DNA of 64,000 bases from Paenibacillus antri (GTDB lineage Bacteria; Bacillota; Bacilli; Paenibacillales; YIM-B00363): the NCBI RefSeq assembly GCF_005765165.1, contig NZ_VCIW01000014.1:124001-188000 (forward strand), in the 5' to 3' direction. Positions 53,373 to 63,107 of the stretch are shown one piece after another. The stretch's first letter is position 1; the number at the start of each line of letters is the position of its first letter. Both the position numbers and the translations under genes were made by a program. Below the pieces are notes generated by a model. The model was not told where the DNA came from, searched no databases, and was given only the letters and a program-made list of their open reading frames with translations.

Positions 53373-54341
53373 TTACACCCACCACATCTCGCCGAGCGGC
53401 TCGCGGATGAGAATCGACTGGAGGTTGCCCACGGCTTTCGTGAAGCCCTCTTCGACGGACATGAGGCCGTCCTCGTGCTCGATCGATACGACGTAGTCGT
53501 AGCCGACGAGACGGAGCGCGGAGATGATGTCCGCCCATTCCTTCATGCTGTGGCCGAAGCCGACCGTGCGGAACTGCCATGCGCGATCGAACATCTGCGT
53601 GTACGATTGCATGTCGGTAACGCCGTACTTGTTGACGTTGCTCTGCTCGAGCGACGTATCCTTCGCGTGGAAGTGATGGATCGCTCCGGCCTGGCCGAGG
53701 TAACGGATCGCCGCGACCGGATCGATGCCCTGCCACCACAGGTGGGACGGATCGAGGTTCGCGCCGATCGCTTCGCTCGTCGCCTCGCGCAAGCGGAGCA
53801 TCGTCGCCGGCGTATGGACGGAGAAGCCGCCGTGCAGCTCGAGGCCGATCTTCACGTTGCGGGCGGCGGCGAAGTCGCCGGTTTCCTTCCAGTACGGGAT
53901 GAGCTTCTCTTCCCACTGCCACTTCAAAATCTCTTGATAATCGTTCGGCCACGGCGCGACCGGCCAGTTCGGGTACTTCGCGTCTTCATGGTCCCCCGGG
54001 CAGCCGGAGAACGTGTTGACGACGGGCACCTCGAGCCGTTGCGCGAGCTCGATCGTCTTGATGAGATCATCGTGGAATTCCTTGGCGATCGCCTTCTGCG
54101 GATGCAGCGGGTTGCCGTGTACGCTAAGCGCGCTAATAATGAGGCCGCGGGACTCGACCGCTTGTTTGAATGCTTTCAGCTTGCCTTCGTCGGCGAGCAA
54201 GACGTCCGGGTCGGCATGCGCCTTGCCCGGGTAGCCGCCGGTACCGATCTCGACCGCGCCGAGACCGCTGGCCGCGATGTAATCGAGCGCTTCCTCGAGA
54301 GACTTCTGGGCGAACAATACGCTAAATACGCCTAATTTCAA
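53373..54341 (-). CDS. Sugar phosphate isomerase/epimerase (AP-endonuclease-2-like TIM barrel)
   Basis: A 322-residue TIM-barrel protein starting at TTG 54341 after GGAGGTG; the longer frame to 54431 has a Cys-rich, non-coding-looking N-terminus. The series LKLGVFSVLFAQKSLEEALDYIAASGLGAVEIGTG, the metal-site-like NLDPSHLWWQG (about 205), HFHAKD (about 235) and VSIEHED (about 290) fit the xylose-isomerase-like superfamily in which Glu/Asp/His bind a divalent metal. Enzymes of this family act on sugars or inositols. It is divergent from the U32 peptidase gene. Confidence 0.85.
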   Translation of the reverse strand: MKLGVFSVLFAQKSLEEALDYIAASGLGAVEIGTGGYPGKAHADPDVLLADEGKLKAFKQAVESRGLIISALSVHGNPLHPQKAIAKEFHDDLIKTIELAQRLEVPVVNTFSGCPGDHEDAKYPNWPVAPWPNDYQEILKWQWEEKLIPYWKETGDFAAARNVKIGLELHGGFSVHTPATMLRLREATSEAIGANLDPSHLWWQGIDPVAAIRYLGQAGAIHHFHAKDTSLEQSNVNKYGVTDMQSYTQMFDRAWQFRTVGFGHSMKEWADIISALRLVGYDYVVSIEHEDGLMSVEEGFTKAVGNLQSILIREPLGEMWWV

Positions 54342-54515
54342 GTGAGTACACCTCCGACAGGAATGGGTCGTACAACCATCACAAATTATACCACTAAAGA
54401 AAGACAGGAGAAACCTGTACAATGACGTCATTGTCCCCGAACATTGTATCCGAATGACGCGATTGTTATCATATGTAGAAAGACGTTGCCGCTATCCGCG
54501 GCCAGGAGGACCCGA

Positions 54516-57023
54516 ATGAATCGCGAATTGCGAAGAGAAGATATCGAATTGTTGGCCCCCGCGGGCCATTGGGACGCGATGCGCGCGGCGGTCGCCAACG
54601 GAGCGAACGCCGTGTTCTTCGGCGTGGAGAAGTTCAACGCCCGCGCGCGCGCCGCTAATTTTCAGACCGACGAATTGCCCGACATTATGTCGTTCCTGCA
54701 CGCGTACGGCGTGAAAGGGTTTCTTACGTTCAACATCCTCGTGTTCGAGGACGAGATGGAGGACGCGAAGCGATTGATAGAGGCGTGCATCGACGCCGGC
54801 GTAGACGCAGTGATCGTACAAGACCTGGGGCTTGTGAAAATGATCCGCGAGCTCTCCCCCGACTTCCCGATTCACGGCTCCACGCAGATGACGATCACGT
54901 CGCCGGAAGCGGTCGAGTTCACGAAGCCGTACGGCCTCGAGCGCGTCGTGCTCGGCCGGGAGAACAACTTGAAGCAAATCAAGACGATCGGAGAGCAGGC
55001 GCGCCTGCCGATGGAAGTGTTCGTGCACGGCGCGCTGTGCGTGTCCTATTCGGGCCAATGCCTCACGTCCGAGATGTGGGGCGGCCGCTCCGCCAACCGC
55101 GGCGAGTGCGCGCAGGCGTGCCGCTTGCCGTACGACATGATGGTGAACGGCGAGCATAAGCCGATGGGCGACATTACGTATCTTCTGTCGCCGAAGGATC
55201 TCGCCGCCGTCGAGCTCGTGCCGGAATTGATCGAAGCGGGCGTCACGTCGTTCAAGATCGAAGGACGCCTCAAGAGCCCGGAGTATGTGGCGAACGTGAC
55301 GAGCAAGTACCGCGCGGCGATCGACAAGTACTTCGACGGCGTCGACGCGAAGCCGTCGAAGGAAGAGATGCTGGAGCTGCAGCAGAGCTTCTCTCGCGGG
55401 TTTACGTACGGCTTCCTCGAAGGAACGAACAACAAGAAGCTGGTCGAAGGGACGTTCCCGAAGAGCCGCGGCGTGTTCCTCGGCAGAGTCAAAGAAATGA
55501 CGCGCGAAGGCGTGATGGTCGAGCTGGAGGCGCCGCTGAAGCGCGGAGACGGTCTCGTGTTCGATGCGGGCGACCCGACGAAGAAGGAAGAGGGCGGCCG
55601 CGTCTACGACCTGAAGCAGCGCGGCGCGAAGGTCGAAGGCGAAGTGCCCGGCGGCTTGGTCGAGATCGTGATGGGTCGCAACGACGTCGACCTGAAGCGG
55701 GTGCGCGTCGGCGACCGCGTCTGGCGCACGAGCGACCCGGCGCTCGACAAGCGGCTGCGCGCGACGTTCGAGACGGACAAGCCGTACCGCACGTTCCCGG
55801 TCAGCGTCAGCGTGCACGGCGAGGCGGGCCAGCCGCTCGTGTCGCTGTGGACGGACGAGTCCATCGGCGCGACGGTCACGGTCGCCTCGGAGCTGCCGCT
55901 GGCGGTCGCCGAGAAGCGGCCGATCGACGAGACGCTGCTGCGCGACCAGTTCGGCCGTCTCGGCGGCACGCTGTTCGAGCTTAGCGACATCGACGCGCAG
56001 CTGTCCGGCCCGGTCATCGTGCCGATGAGCGAGCTGAACCGGATGCGCCGCCGCGCGGTCGAGCTGCTCGAAGCGGAGCGCCGCCGGCCGCCGGCGTACG
56101 TGAAGCGCCCGGCGAGCGCCGACAGCGACGCGGTGAAGCCCGCGCCGCGCCCGGCGAAGCCGCGCCTGACGGCGTTGTGCCGCAACCTCGAACAGGTGCA
56201 GGCGGTGGCGTCGCGTACGGACGTCGACTTCATCTACGCCGACTTCGAGTTTATCAAGCAGTTCCCGGCGGCGGTGGAGGCGGTGCATGCGGCAGGCAAG
56301 AAAATCGCGCTCGCCACGCCTCGGATTCATATGCCGGGGGAGACGGGGTATTTTCAGAATATATTGCGGTTGAAGCCCGATGCCGTGCTCGTGCGGAATA
56401 CGGGGGCGGTGTATTGGTTCGCGCGTCACTTCACGATGAACCCGTCGGCGGACCATCCGGAGCTGATCGGCGACTTCTCGCTGAACATCGCGAACCATAA
56501 GACGGCGAACTTGTTCCTGAACGATGCGGGCCTGTCCCGGGTGACGCCGTCGTACGACCTCAACATCCAGCAGATGATCGACCTGCTCGGCAAGAGCCCG
56601 ACGGATCGGATGGAGATCGTGCTGCATCAGCATCTGCCGATGTTCCATACGGAGCATTGCGTGTACTGTACGTTCTTGTCCGAGGGAACCGACTACACGA
56701 ACTGCGGCCGTCCGTGCGAGGAGCAGCGCGTGTCGCTGCGGGATCGGATCGGCATGTCGCACCCGGTGCGCGTCGACGAAGGCTGCCGCAATACGGTGTA
56801 CAACGCGATCGAGCAGTCGGGGGCGGAGTATCTCGAAGAGTTCTTGAATCTCGGCGTGCCGTCGTACCGGATCGAGTTCCTCGAGGAGGCGCCGGACAAG
56901 GTCGTCGAGGTGCTGAACCTGTACGGCAAGGCGCTGCGCGGCGAGGTGAACGGCACGCAAGTATGGCGTTCGCTGAAGGCGACGAACCAGCTCGGCGTGA
57001 CGCGCGGGCAGCTGGTGAAGTAA
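54516..57023 (+). CDS. U32 family peptidase (RlhA-like)
   Basis: An 835-residue protein. ATG 54516 has CAGGAGGACC upstream; the frame to 54444 is not supported. The U32 signature is clear: MEVFVHGALCVSYSGQCLTS with GRSANRGECAQACR (about 165-205), supplying clustered cysteines. The N-terminal TIM-like part (IELLAPAGHWDAMRAAVANGA) and a DUF3656-like insert follow, and the C-terminus has a second Cys group (EHCVYCTFLSEG, NCGRPCEEQR). Despite the peptidase label, E. coli RlhA of this family hydroxylates 23S rRNA C2501, so RNA modification is a real alternative. It is transcribed alone. Confidence 0.92.
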   Translation: MNRELRREDIELLAPAGHWDAMRAAVANGANAVFFGVEKFNARARAANFQTDELPDIMSFLHAYGVKGFLTFNILVFEDEMEDAKRLIEACIDAGVDAVIVQDLGLVKMIRELSPDFPIHGSTQMTITSPEAVEFTKPYGLERVVLGRENNLKQIKTIGEQARLPMEVFVHGALCVSYSGQCLTSEMWGGRSANRGECAQACRLPYDMMVNGEHKPMGDITYLLSPKDLAAVELVPELIEAGVTSFKIEGRLKSPEYVANVTSKYRAAIDKYFDGVDAKPSKEEMLELQQSFSRGFTYGFLEGTNNKKLVEGTFPKSRGVFLGRVKEMTREGVMVELEAPLKRGDGLVFDAGDPTKKEEGGRVYDLKQRGAKVEGEVPGGLVEIVMGRNDVDLKRVRVGDRVWRTSDPALDKRLRATFETDKPYRTFPVSVSVHGEAGQPLVSLWTDESIGATVTVASELPLAVAEKRPIDETLLRDQFGRLGGTLFELSDIDAQLSGPVIVPMSELNRMRRRAVELLEAERRRPPAYVKRPASADSDAVKPAPRPAKPRLTALCRNLEQVQAVASRTDVDFIYADFEFIKQFPAAVEAVHAAGKKIALATPRIHMPGETGYFQNILRLKPDAVLVRNTGAVYWFARHFTMNPSADHPELIGDFSLNIANHKTANLFLNDAGLSRVTPSYDLNIQQMIDLLGKSPTDRMEIVLHQHLPMFHTEHCVYCTFLSEGTDYTNCGRPCEEQRVSLRDRIGMSHPVRVDEGCRNTVYNAIEQSGAEYLEEFLNLGVPSYRIEFLEEAPDKVVEVLNLYGKALRGEVNGTQVWRSLKATNQLGVTRGQLVK

Positions 57024-57056
57024 GGCGAGGGGTTATCCTCGACCATAGGTTTTTGA

Positions 57057-57092
57057 AGCGTCTTTCGCCTTTCCGGCGGAAGGCGCTTTTTT
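57057..57092 (+). terminator. Intrinsic terminator after the U32 gene
   Basis: AGCGTCTTTCGCC pairs with GGCGGAAGGCGCT (G-U pairs included), then six T. Confidence 0.85.
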
Positions 57093-57179
57093 GCATTTTC
57101 CATAAAAATGTATAAAATCGTCCCCATTGTCGCACTCTACAAGAGATGGGTATTTTCGGAAGGGGGCATCATCCGACTT

Positions 57180-57428
57180 ATGAACGATTCGCAGCGAACG
57201 TTGACGTCGCTCGAGCTCGTACGGCTCGCGCAAGCGCTGAAAGCGGAGGAGCGGTTGACCTGGCTGTTCGCGCAAGGCGCGGCGGAGTGCGAGCAGCCGC
57301 AGCTGCGCAGCTACTTCGCGCACCAGGCGGACCGGAACGGCGAGCGCTTGGAGGAGCTTACGAAAGCGTTGCAGACCTATGCGGGAACGGCAGGCCCGGC
57401 GCCGAGGAATGCGGGGGTCTTCTCTTGA
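57180..57428 (+). CDS. Small helical protein preceding a coat-like protein
   Basis: An 82-residue protein, ATG 57180, overlapping the next start by one base (TGATG). It is strongly helical: TLTSLELVRLAQALKAEERLTWLFAQGAAE and LRSYFAHQADRNGERLEELTKAL, resembling one half of a CotF/ferritin-like bundle. A Pro/Gly tail ends it. The overlap suggests that it is made with the following coat-like protein. No motif is diagnostic. Confidence 0.6.
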   Translation: MNDSQRTLTSLELVRLAQALKAEERLTWLFAQGAAECEQPQLRSYFAHQADRNGERLEELTKALQTYAGTAGPAPRNAGVFS

Positions 57429-58195
57429 TGTATACGAATACCGTCGATAGAGCCCAATCGATGCGCCGCGGGGAAGCGTCGGACCGCGTCTGGTCCGGCG
57501 TCATTCTCGCCGAGCTGCGGCAAGCGGCGATCGGCTACACGGAAGCGGCGTTGGAGTCGACGGCGCCGGACGTCCGCCGCGTCTTCGAGCGGCTCGCGTA
57601 CGATACGGCGCGGAAGCATGAGCAGCTGACGGCGATCTTGCAGCAGAACCGGCTGCTCGAGCCGGCGTTCGCCGCGCCGTTCGAGGAGGTGCAGCGCGCG
57701 GCGGCGCAAGCGGCCGAGACGGTGCGTCTGGCGAAGACGCTCCACCAAGCCGGACGCGTTAGGACGCCTGCAACCGCCGCGGCGCCGAGCGTCCCGCAGA
57801 TGTCCTACACGCCGCGGATCCAAGGGTACAGCCCATACATGAACATGCAGCAGCCGCCGACGGCGCGGCCGCCGGAGTTCGCGCTTCCGCACAATATGCC
57901 GTTCGGCGGGCTGCCGGGGGGTACATATCTGCCCCCGCAGCCGCAGCCCCAAGCGCAGGCGCAGGAAGCGCCGGCGCCGCAGCGCGAGCCCGAGCCGGCC
58001 GTATCGTCCGCGTTGCGCGAGGAGACTTCGCTCGCGGCTGTCGCGCCGCCGGCGGCGGAATCGAGGGCCGCCGAGCCGGCGCACGAAGCGGCCCCTACGG
58101 CGCCGCCCGCGCCGAAGCGAAGCGGCGGCCGCCGCGCGAAGGCGGGCCCGGCCGTCGAAGCCGGCGCGAACGAACCGGAGCAGCTTACGACATAA
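57428..58195 (+). CDS. Spore coat protein, CotF-like, with Pro/Ala-rich tail
   Basis: A 255-residue protein. The N-terminal 110 residues are helical with SDRVWSGVILAELRQAAIGYTEAALESTAPDVRRVFERLAYDTARKHEQL, like the CotF family of spore coat proteins (COG5577). The remaining 140 residues are low complexity, rich in Pro/Gln/Ala/Arg, with a YSPYMNMQQPP stretch, and probably disordered. Expression would be expected in the mother cell during sporulation, but no sigma-K promoter was confidently identified. The weak hairpin AAGCC/GGCTT with TTTTTT near 58229-58259 may be its terminator. Confidence 0.65.
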   Translation: MYTNTVDRAQSMRRGEASDRVWSGVILAELRQAAIGYTEAALESTAPDVRRVFERLAYDTARKHEQLTAILQQNRLLEPAFAAPFEEVQRAAAQAAETVRLAKTLHQAGRVRTPATAAAPSVPQMSYTPRIQGYSPYMNMQQPPTARPPEFALPHNMPFGGLPGGTYLPPQPQPQAQAQEAPAPQREPEPAVSSALREETSLAAVAPPAAESRAAEPAHEAAPTAPPAPKRSGGRRAKAGPAVEAGANEPEQLTT

Positions 58196-58307
58196 GGTGC
58201 GGCAGCCCCGACCCAAAATAGCCTTGCGCAAGCCTTCGGGGGAGCGCGGGGCTTTTTTCGTTCATTTTCCGTTATAATTGGGGAAAAGCGAAAATGGGGT
58301 GCAACGA

Positions 58308-59351
58308 ATGGAACGACAGCTTGAGACGTACTTCCGCGAATTCATGAACGGCGTACGAGCCCGGCATGCGTTCGATCCGGAGGCCGATCGGGACCAGTGG
58401 AGAACCGCGGCCGTCGCGAAGCTCAGAGAGCTGCTCGGAGGATTTCCGGAGGAGAAGGCTCCGCTGGATCCGATTACGACCGAACGCGTCGCGCTCGACG
58501 GGTATACGCGGGAACGCGTCGAGATCGTCACGTTCGAAGGCTTGCGAATGCCGATGTACGTGCTGACTCCGGACGGTGCGGATGGTCCGCTTCCGGCCGT
58601 TATCGCGTGTCACGGCCACGGCTACGGCGTCAAGGACATCGTCGGTCTAGAGCCCGACGGATCGGAGCGTCGAGGCGATCCGGGCCTCCACAAGGATTTC
58701 GCCGTCGCCTTGGTACGCCGCGGCTTCCTGGTGATCGCGCCGGAGCTGCTCGGCTTCGGCGAACGCCGATTCGCGGAGGATGCCGCAGGCGGTCCGAAGG
58801 CGAACTCTTGCTTCCGCATCGCCGTGCAACTGCTGATGGCAGGGAAGACGCTGGCGGGGTACCGGGTGTACGAGACGCTGCGGGCCGTCGATTATGTCGA
58901 GGGGCGGGCGGACGCGAGGGCGGACCGAATCGGCATCATGGGCATCTCCGGGGGAGGACTGGTAGCCGCCTTCGCGGCGGCGGTCGACGAACGGCTTCGC
59001 GCCGCCGTCGTGAGCGGGTACGCGAATACGTTCCAAGGAAGCATCTTGGATCGGAATCATTGCATCGACAATTACATTCCCGGGATGTCGGCGGCGTTCG
59101 CGATGTCGGACGCGATCGGCTTGATCGCGCCGAGGCCGCTCCTCGTCGAGAGCGGCGACAAGGATCTCGTGTTCCCTCGCGGCCCGGCGGTCGAGGCGTA
59201 CGAGGCGCTCCGCGCGATTTATGCCGCGTTCGGGGCGGAGGATCGGCTGCAGGCCGACTTCTTCGCCGGCGGGCACGAGATCGGCGGCGCGGTCGCTTAC
59301 GATTGGCTGGCTTCGATGCTTGGGGACGAACCGGGAGCGGCGTCGGTATGA
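58308..59351 (+). CDS. Alpha/beta hydrolase (acetyl xylan esterase/dienelactone hydrolase-like)
   Basis: A 347-residue hydrolase. It has the oxyanion-side motif PAVIACHGHGYGVKD, the nucleophile elbow GISGGG with Ser about 214, the acid ESGDKDLVFP and the histidine AGGHEIGG near 325. The long N-terminal helical segment (ETYFREFMNGVRARHAFDPEADRDQWRTAAVAKLRELLGG) matches abhydrolase_7-type acetyl xylan esterases. The start is ATG 58308 with GGGGTG; a TTG 58278 frame is less likely. It stands alone, downstream of coat genes. No signal peptide, so a cytoplasmic ester is the likely substrate. Confidence 0.88.
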   Translation: MERQLETYFREFMNGVRARHAFDPEADRDQWRTAAVAKLRELLGGFPEEKAPLDPITTERVALDGYTRERVEIVTFEGLRMPMYVLTPDGADGPLPAVIACHGHGYGVKDIVGLEPDGSERRGDPGLHKDFAVALVRRGFLVIAPELLGFGERRFAEDAAGGPKANSCFRIAVQLLMAGKTLAGYRVYETLRAVDYVEGRADARADRIGIMGISGGGLVAAFAAAVDERLRAAVVSGYANTFQGSILDRNHCIDNYIPGMSAAFAMSDAIGLIAPRPLLVESGDKDLVFPRGPAVEAYEALRAIYAAFGAEDRLQADFFAGGHEIGGAVAYDWLASMLGDEPGAASV

Positions 59352-59502
59352 TCGTCGTCGCGACGATCGGGGCGTGTACCTCTGAGGCAGAACGGGAGTA
59401 GGGGGCGCACTTTCTGCACCGACGGCCCCTAAATTTGGCGCGAGTGGGCATTCTATAGGGGAGTGAACAGCCTTGCAGCCTTACCGAAGGGAGGGGACCA
59501 CC

Positions 59503-59733
59503 ATGGACGACAAACGGCGCCACGAACTCGAGCGGGTGCTCGAAGAGACGCTGCACGACGGCATTATGAACGAAAGGGAGCCGAACGCGAACGAGGAGGC
59601 GCGGGAGCGGATCAGCGCCCCGTACGAATATCGCATTCGCGCGGAGCGGGACCCGATCGCCGAGGAGACGAAAATCATCCGCAGTATGGCGAAGGAGCCG
59701 GACGGCAAGTACGACGATTATGCCAAATCATAG
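59503..59733 (+). CDS. Small charged hypothetical protein
   Basis: A 76-residue acidic/basic helical protein beginning MDDKRRHELERVLEET after GGGAGGGGACC; the frame starts at 59473 but this site decides the start. It has no hydrophobic segment, and residues RISAPYEYRIRAERDPIAEETKII form the most conserved-looking core. No family recognised. Confidence 0.6.
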   Translation: MDDKRRHELERVLEETLHDGIMNEREPNANEEARERISAPYEYRIRAERDPIAEETKIIRSMAKEPDGKYDDYAKS

Positions 59734-59805
59734 GTTTGACATGCCTTTGCGCCTCGTTTAGACTGGAAAAAGAAGAACAAATGTTTCGTGTCTTTTCATG
59801 TTCAA

Positions 59806-59894
59806 CGATTCAGAAAGTATATCCTGCGGAGGGAATACCTGAATCGTCTCGGTAAGCGGGCACCGTCTTGCAAAGACGGCGAAGCCGTTTATCC
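59806..59894 (+). ncRNA. Candidate structured leader upstream of pcrB
   Basis: Two hairpins precede the pcrB ribosome site: CGATTCAG/CTGAATCG (59806-59813 with 59839-59846, inner AGTAT/ATAC) and CCGTCTT/AAGACGG (59863-59869 with 59873-59879) inside a weaker outer pairing of GGTAAGCGG with CCGTTTATCC. No riboswitch consensus was recognised and no terminator is present, so translational control or chance folding are both possible. Confidence 0.3.
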
Positions 59895-59906
59895 TTGGGG
59901 GGCGTC

Positions 59907-60602
59907 ATGGTCGAGCGGATCGTCGAAGAATGGAAGCATGTTTTCAAGCTGGATCCGGATAAGCGGATCGGCGATGAAGCGTTGGAAGCCTTATGTTTGT
60001 CCGGTACGGACGCCATCATGGTCGGAGGGTCGAGCGGGGTCACCTATGACAACACGGTCGACCTTTTGTCGCGCCTGCGCAGGTACGAATTGCCTTGCGC
60101 GCTCGAGGTGACGACGCTGGACGCGGTCGTGCCCGGGTTCGACGCGTATTTGATCCCGGTGGCGCTGAACGCCGGCGACCCGGATTACCTCGTCGGCCGA
60201 CACATCGAGGCGCTGAAGCGATACGGCAGCCTGCTGCCGAAGGAAGGGACGATCGCGGCCGAAGGGTACGTGATCGCCAATCCGGATTGCGAGGCGGCGC
60301 GCGTCGCCGGAGCGAAGCCGGTCGACGAGGCGGACATCGTCGCGTATGCGAGATTCGCCGACCGGCTGCTCCGGCTGCCGATCGTCTATATCGAATATTC
60401 CGGCGCGTTCGGCGATATGGAAGCGGTCGCGCGGGCGCGGGCGGCGCTGACGAACGGCGCGAGGCTGTTCTACGGCGGCGGCATCGACGGCGCGGAGAAA
60501 GCCGCGGCGGCGGCTCGGGCGGCGGATACGATCGTCGTCGGCAATATTATTTATCAATCTTTGGCTCGTGCGCTCGACACCGTTCGGGTTGTACAATCGT
60601 AG
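59907..60602 (+). CDS. pcrB: Heptaprenylglyceryl phosphate synthase
   Basis: A 231-residue TIM-barrel prenyltransferase that joins heptaprenyl diphosphate to glycerol-1-phosphate, giving archaeal-type ether lipids in Bacillota. Motifs of the family include GTDAIMVGGSSGVTYDNTVDLL (about 34-55), YIEYSGAFGDMEAV (about 158-172), and LFYGGGIDGAEKAAAA with the glycerol-phosphate-binding Gly-rich loop, then ADTIVVGNIIY. ATG 59907 is preceded by GGGGGG; the frame begins at 59868. It precedes pcrA and ligA, the conserved Bacillus order. Confidence 0.94.
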   Translation: MVERIVEEWKHVFKLDPDKRIGDEALEALCLSGTDAIMVGGSSGVTYDNTVDLLSRLRRYELPCALEVTTLDAVVPGFDAYLIPVALNAGDPDYLVGRHIEALKRYGSLLPKEGTIAAEGYVIANPDCEAARVAGAKPVDEADIVAYARFADRLLRLPIVYIEYSGAFGDMEAVARARAALTNGARLFYGGGIDGAEKAAAAARAADTIVVGNIIYQSLARALDTVRVVQS

Positions 60603-60655
60603 GGTCGGGTTACGGAGCATTTTCATAGATTTAGGGTAGAAAGGTTTGAGCGCTC

Positions 60656-62959
60656 ATGATAGATATTCTGGATGCGGTGAAGAAGCTGAATCCGCGGCAG
60701 CGGCAGGCGGTCGAGGCGACGGACGGTCCGCTGCTCATTCTCGCGGGCGCGGGAAGCGGCAAGACGCGGGTGCTGACGCACCGGATCGCGTATTTGATCG
60801 GACAGAAGAAGGTAGCGCCGTGGAGCATCTTGGCGATCACGTTCACGAACAAGGCGGCGCGGGAGATGCAGGATCGCGTCGGCAAGCTCGTCGGTCCGCA
60901 GGGGCAGGATATTTGGGTATCGACGTTCCACTCGATGTGCGTGCGCATTCTGCGGCGGGACATCGGACGGATCGGCTTCTCGCAGAGCTTCTCGATTCTC
61001 GATTCCGGGGACCAGCTGTCCGTCATTCGGAACTGCATGAAGGATCTGAACATCGATACGAAGAAGTTCGAGCCCCGGGCCGTACAGGCGGCGATCGGCA
61101 ACGCGAAGAACGAGTTGATCGATCCGGCGCAATTCGAGCGGAAGATCGGCGATTATTTCGACGGCCTCGTCGCCAAGGTGTATAAGAAGTATCAGGAGCG
61201 GCTGAAGGCGAACAATTCGCTCGACTTCGACGACCTGATCATGACGACGATTCGACTTTTCAAAGAAGAGCCTCAAGTTTTAGAGTTCTACCAGAACAAG
61301 TTTCAATATATTCACGTGGACGAGTATCAGGATACGAACCGGGCGCAATACATGCTGTGCCGCATGCTGGCGGACAAGCATCATCGCATCTGCGTCGTCG
61401 GCGATTCCGATCAGTCGATCTACAAGTGGCGGGGCGCGGACATCTCGAACATCCTCAACTTCGAGGAGGACTACCCGGAAGCGAAGTCGATCCTGTTGGA
61501 GCAAAACTACCGCTCGACGTCGAACATTCTGAACGCCGCGAACGAAGTCATCAAGAACAATCCGGGACGCAAGCCGAAGAATCTGTGGACGGACGCGGGC
61601 GAAGGCAACAAGATCCAGCTGTACTTGGCGGATTCGGAGCATGAGGAAGGGTATTTCATCGCCGGCACGATCCGGAAAAATCGCAATAACGGCAAGGCAT
61701 ACGCCGATCATGCAATTTTGTACCGGACGAACGCGCAGTCGCGCGTCATCGAGGAAGTGCTGATCAAGTCGGACATCCCGTACCAGATCGTCGGCGGCGT
61801 GAAGTTCTACGATCGGAAAGAGATCAAGGACTTGCTCGCGTACTTGCGGCTGATCTCGAACCCGGACGACGACATCTCGTTCGCGCGCGTCGTCAACGTG
61901 CCCAAGCGCGGCATCGGCGACACGACGATCGACAAGCTCGGCGCGGCCGCGGCCGCTCGAGGGGTGTCGATGTACGCGATGATCGACGGCATCGGGCAGG
62001 TGGACGTGACGGGGCGGGCGGCGACGGCGCTGCGGGAGTTTAAGGAAATTATCGATAATTTATCCCGCATGGTCGAGTATTTATCCGTCACGGAGCTGAC
62101 CGAGAAGACGCTGGAGCTGACGGAGTACCGGATGGAGCTGCAGCGGGAGAACACGTTGGAGTCCAAGGCTAGGCTCGAAAATATCGACGAATTCCTGTCC
62201 GTCACGCAGGACTTCGAGAAGCGCAACGAGGACAAGTCGCTCGTTTCGTTCCTTACGGACCTTGCGCTCATCGCCGACATCGATTCGATGAACAACGATC
62301 CGGAGGAAGGCAACGACGCGGTCGTGCTCATGACGATGCACAGCGCGAAGGGGTTGGAGTTCCCGGTCGTGTTCATCGCCGGCATGGAGGAGAACGTGTT
62401 CCCGCACAGCCGTTCGGCGAATGATCCGGAGGAGCTCGAGGAGGAGCGCCGGCTCGCGTACGTCGGCATCACCCGCGCCGAGAAGGAGCTGTTCCTGACG
62501 TGCGCGCGCATGCGGACGTTGTTCGGACGGACCGCGGCGAACGGGCCGTCGCGATTTCTGCAGGAAATTCCGGAGGAGTACAAGGAAGTGGTGTCGCCGG
62601 GACGGCCGACGTTCGGCGCGCGGCCGAGCGGCTTCGGCGGCGGCGGAGGCGGGTTCGGCGGATCGTCGTTCGGCAGCGGGCCGAGAGGCGGCGGGGCGTC
62701 GGCGCTCGGCGACGCGGCGAAGAGCGCCTTCACGGCGGGCCCGCCGCGCGTGACGAAGACGCAGCCGACGTTCGCCGGAGGCAGCGCCGCGGGCGCCGAC
62801 TTCGCGCCGGGCGACAAGGTCGCCCACGGCAAGTGGGGGACGGGTACGGTCGTGTCGGTGCGCGGGGACGGCGACGACAAGGAGCTGCAGATCGCGTTCC
62901 CGGCGCCGGTCGGCGTGAAGAAGCTGCTGTCGCGGTTCGCGCCCATCACGAAGGTGTAG
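60656..62959 (+). CDS. pcrA: ATP-dependent DNA helicase PcrA (UvrD family)
   Basis: A 767-residue superfamily 1A helicase. Motifs I to VI are intact: [14 protein letters not shown] (motif I, about 28-41), [23 protein letters not shown] (II), [14 protein letters not shown] (III), [12 protein letters not shown] (IV), [14 protein letters not shown] (V) and [16 protein letters not shown] (VI). The C-terminus has a Gly-rich flexible stretch (about 660-690) and a Tudor-like domain ([16 protein letters not shown]) used by PcrA to bind RNA polymerase. The start ATG 60656 follows AGAAAGG. Followed by a terminator hairpin and ligA. Confidence 0.97.
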   Translation: MIDILDAVKKLNPRQRQAVEATDGPLLILAGAGSGKTRVLTHRIAYLIGQKKVAPWSILAITFTNKAAREMQDRVGKLVGPQGQDIWVSTFHSMCVRILRRDIGRIGFSQSFSILDSGDQLSVIRNCMKDLNIDTKKFEPRAVQAAIGNAKNELIDPAQFERKIGDYFDGLVAKVYKKYQERLKANNSLDFDDLIMTTIRLFKEEPQVLEFYQNKFQYIHVDEYQDTNRAQYMLCRMLADKHHRICVVGDSDQSIYKWRGADISNILNFEEDYPEAKSILLEQNYRSTSNILNAANEVIKNNPGRKPKNLWTDAGEGNKIQLYLADSEHEEGYFIAGTIRKNRNNGKAYADHAILYRTNAQSRVIEEVLIKSDIPYQIVGGVKFYDRKEIKDLLAYLRLISNPDDDISFARVVNVPKRGIGDTTIDKLGAAAAARGVSMYAMIDGIGQVDVTGRAATALREFKEIIDNLSRMVEYLSVTELTEKTLELTEYRMELQRENTLESKARLENIDEFLSVTQDFEKRNEDKSLVSFLTDLALIADIDSMNNDPEEGNDAVVLMTMHSAKGLEFPVVFIAGMEENVFPHSRSANDPEELEEERRLAYVGITRAEKELFLTCARMRTLFGRTAANGPSRFLQEIPEEYKEVVSPGRPTFGARPSGFGGGGGGFGGSSFGSGPRGGGASALGDAAKSAFTAGPPRVTKTQPTFAGGSAAGADFAPGDKVAHGKWGTGTVVSVRGDGDDKELQIAFPAPVGVKKLLSRFAPITKV

Positions 62960-62977
62960 CGGATAGAGGCATCCAAG

Positions 62978-63055
62978 AATAGCGAACAGCGATGTTCGCT
63001 ATTTTTGCGGAAAGGCGCGGCGGAAATAAAGAACCAGGACGTTCGTTATTCCGCC
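62978..63055. repeat. Two hairpins of the AATAGGGAAC family between pcrA and ligA
   Basis: First hairpin AATAGCGAACA, loop gcga, TGTTCGCTATT followed by TTT (62978-63006), probably a terminator of pcrA. Second hairpin GGCGGAAATAAAGAAC with GTTCGTTATTCCGCC (63019-63055), imperfect by one bulge and a mismatch. The first has the same loop and arms as 7757-7786 except a G-to-C and matching C-to-G exchange. Confidence 0.75.
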
Positions 63056-63107
63056 GTCTTTCGGGTTATCATGGGAAATAACTACCTATAGTCGGAGGTT
63101 GGCGCGG

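Noticed and set aside
54492-56960. 822-residue open frame antisense to the U32 gene
   Set aside because: Same Arg/His/Leu-rich shadow pattern with no recognisable motif; the plus-strand gene has intact signatures.
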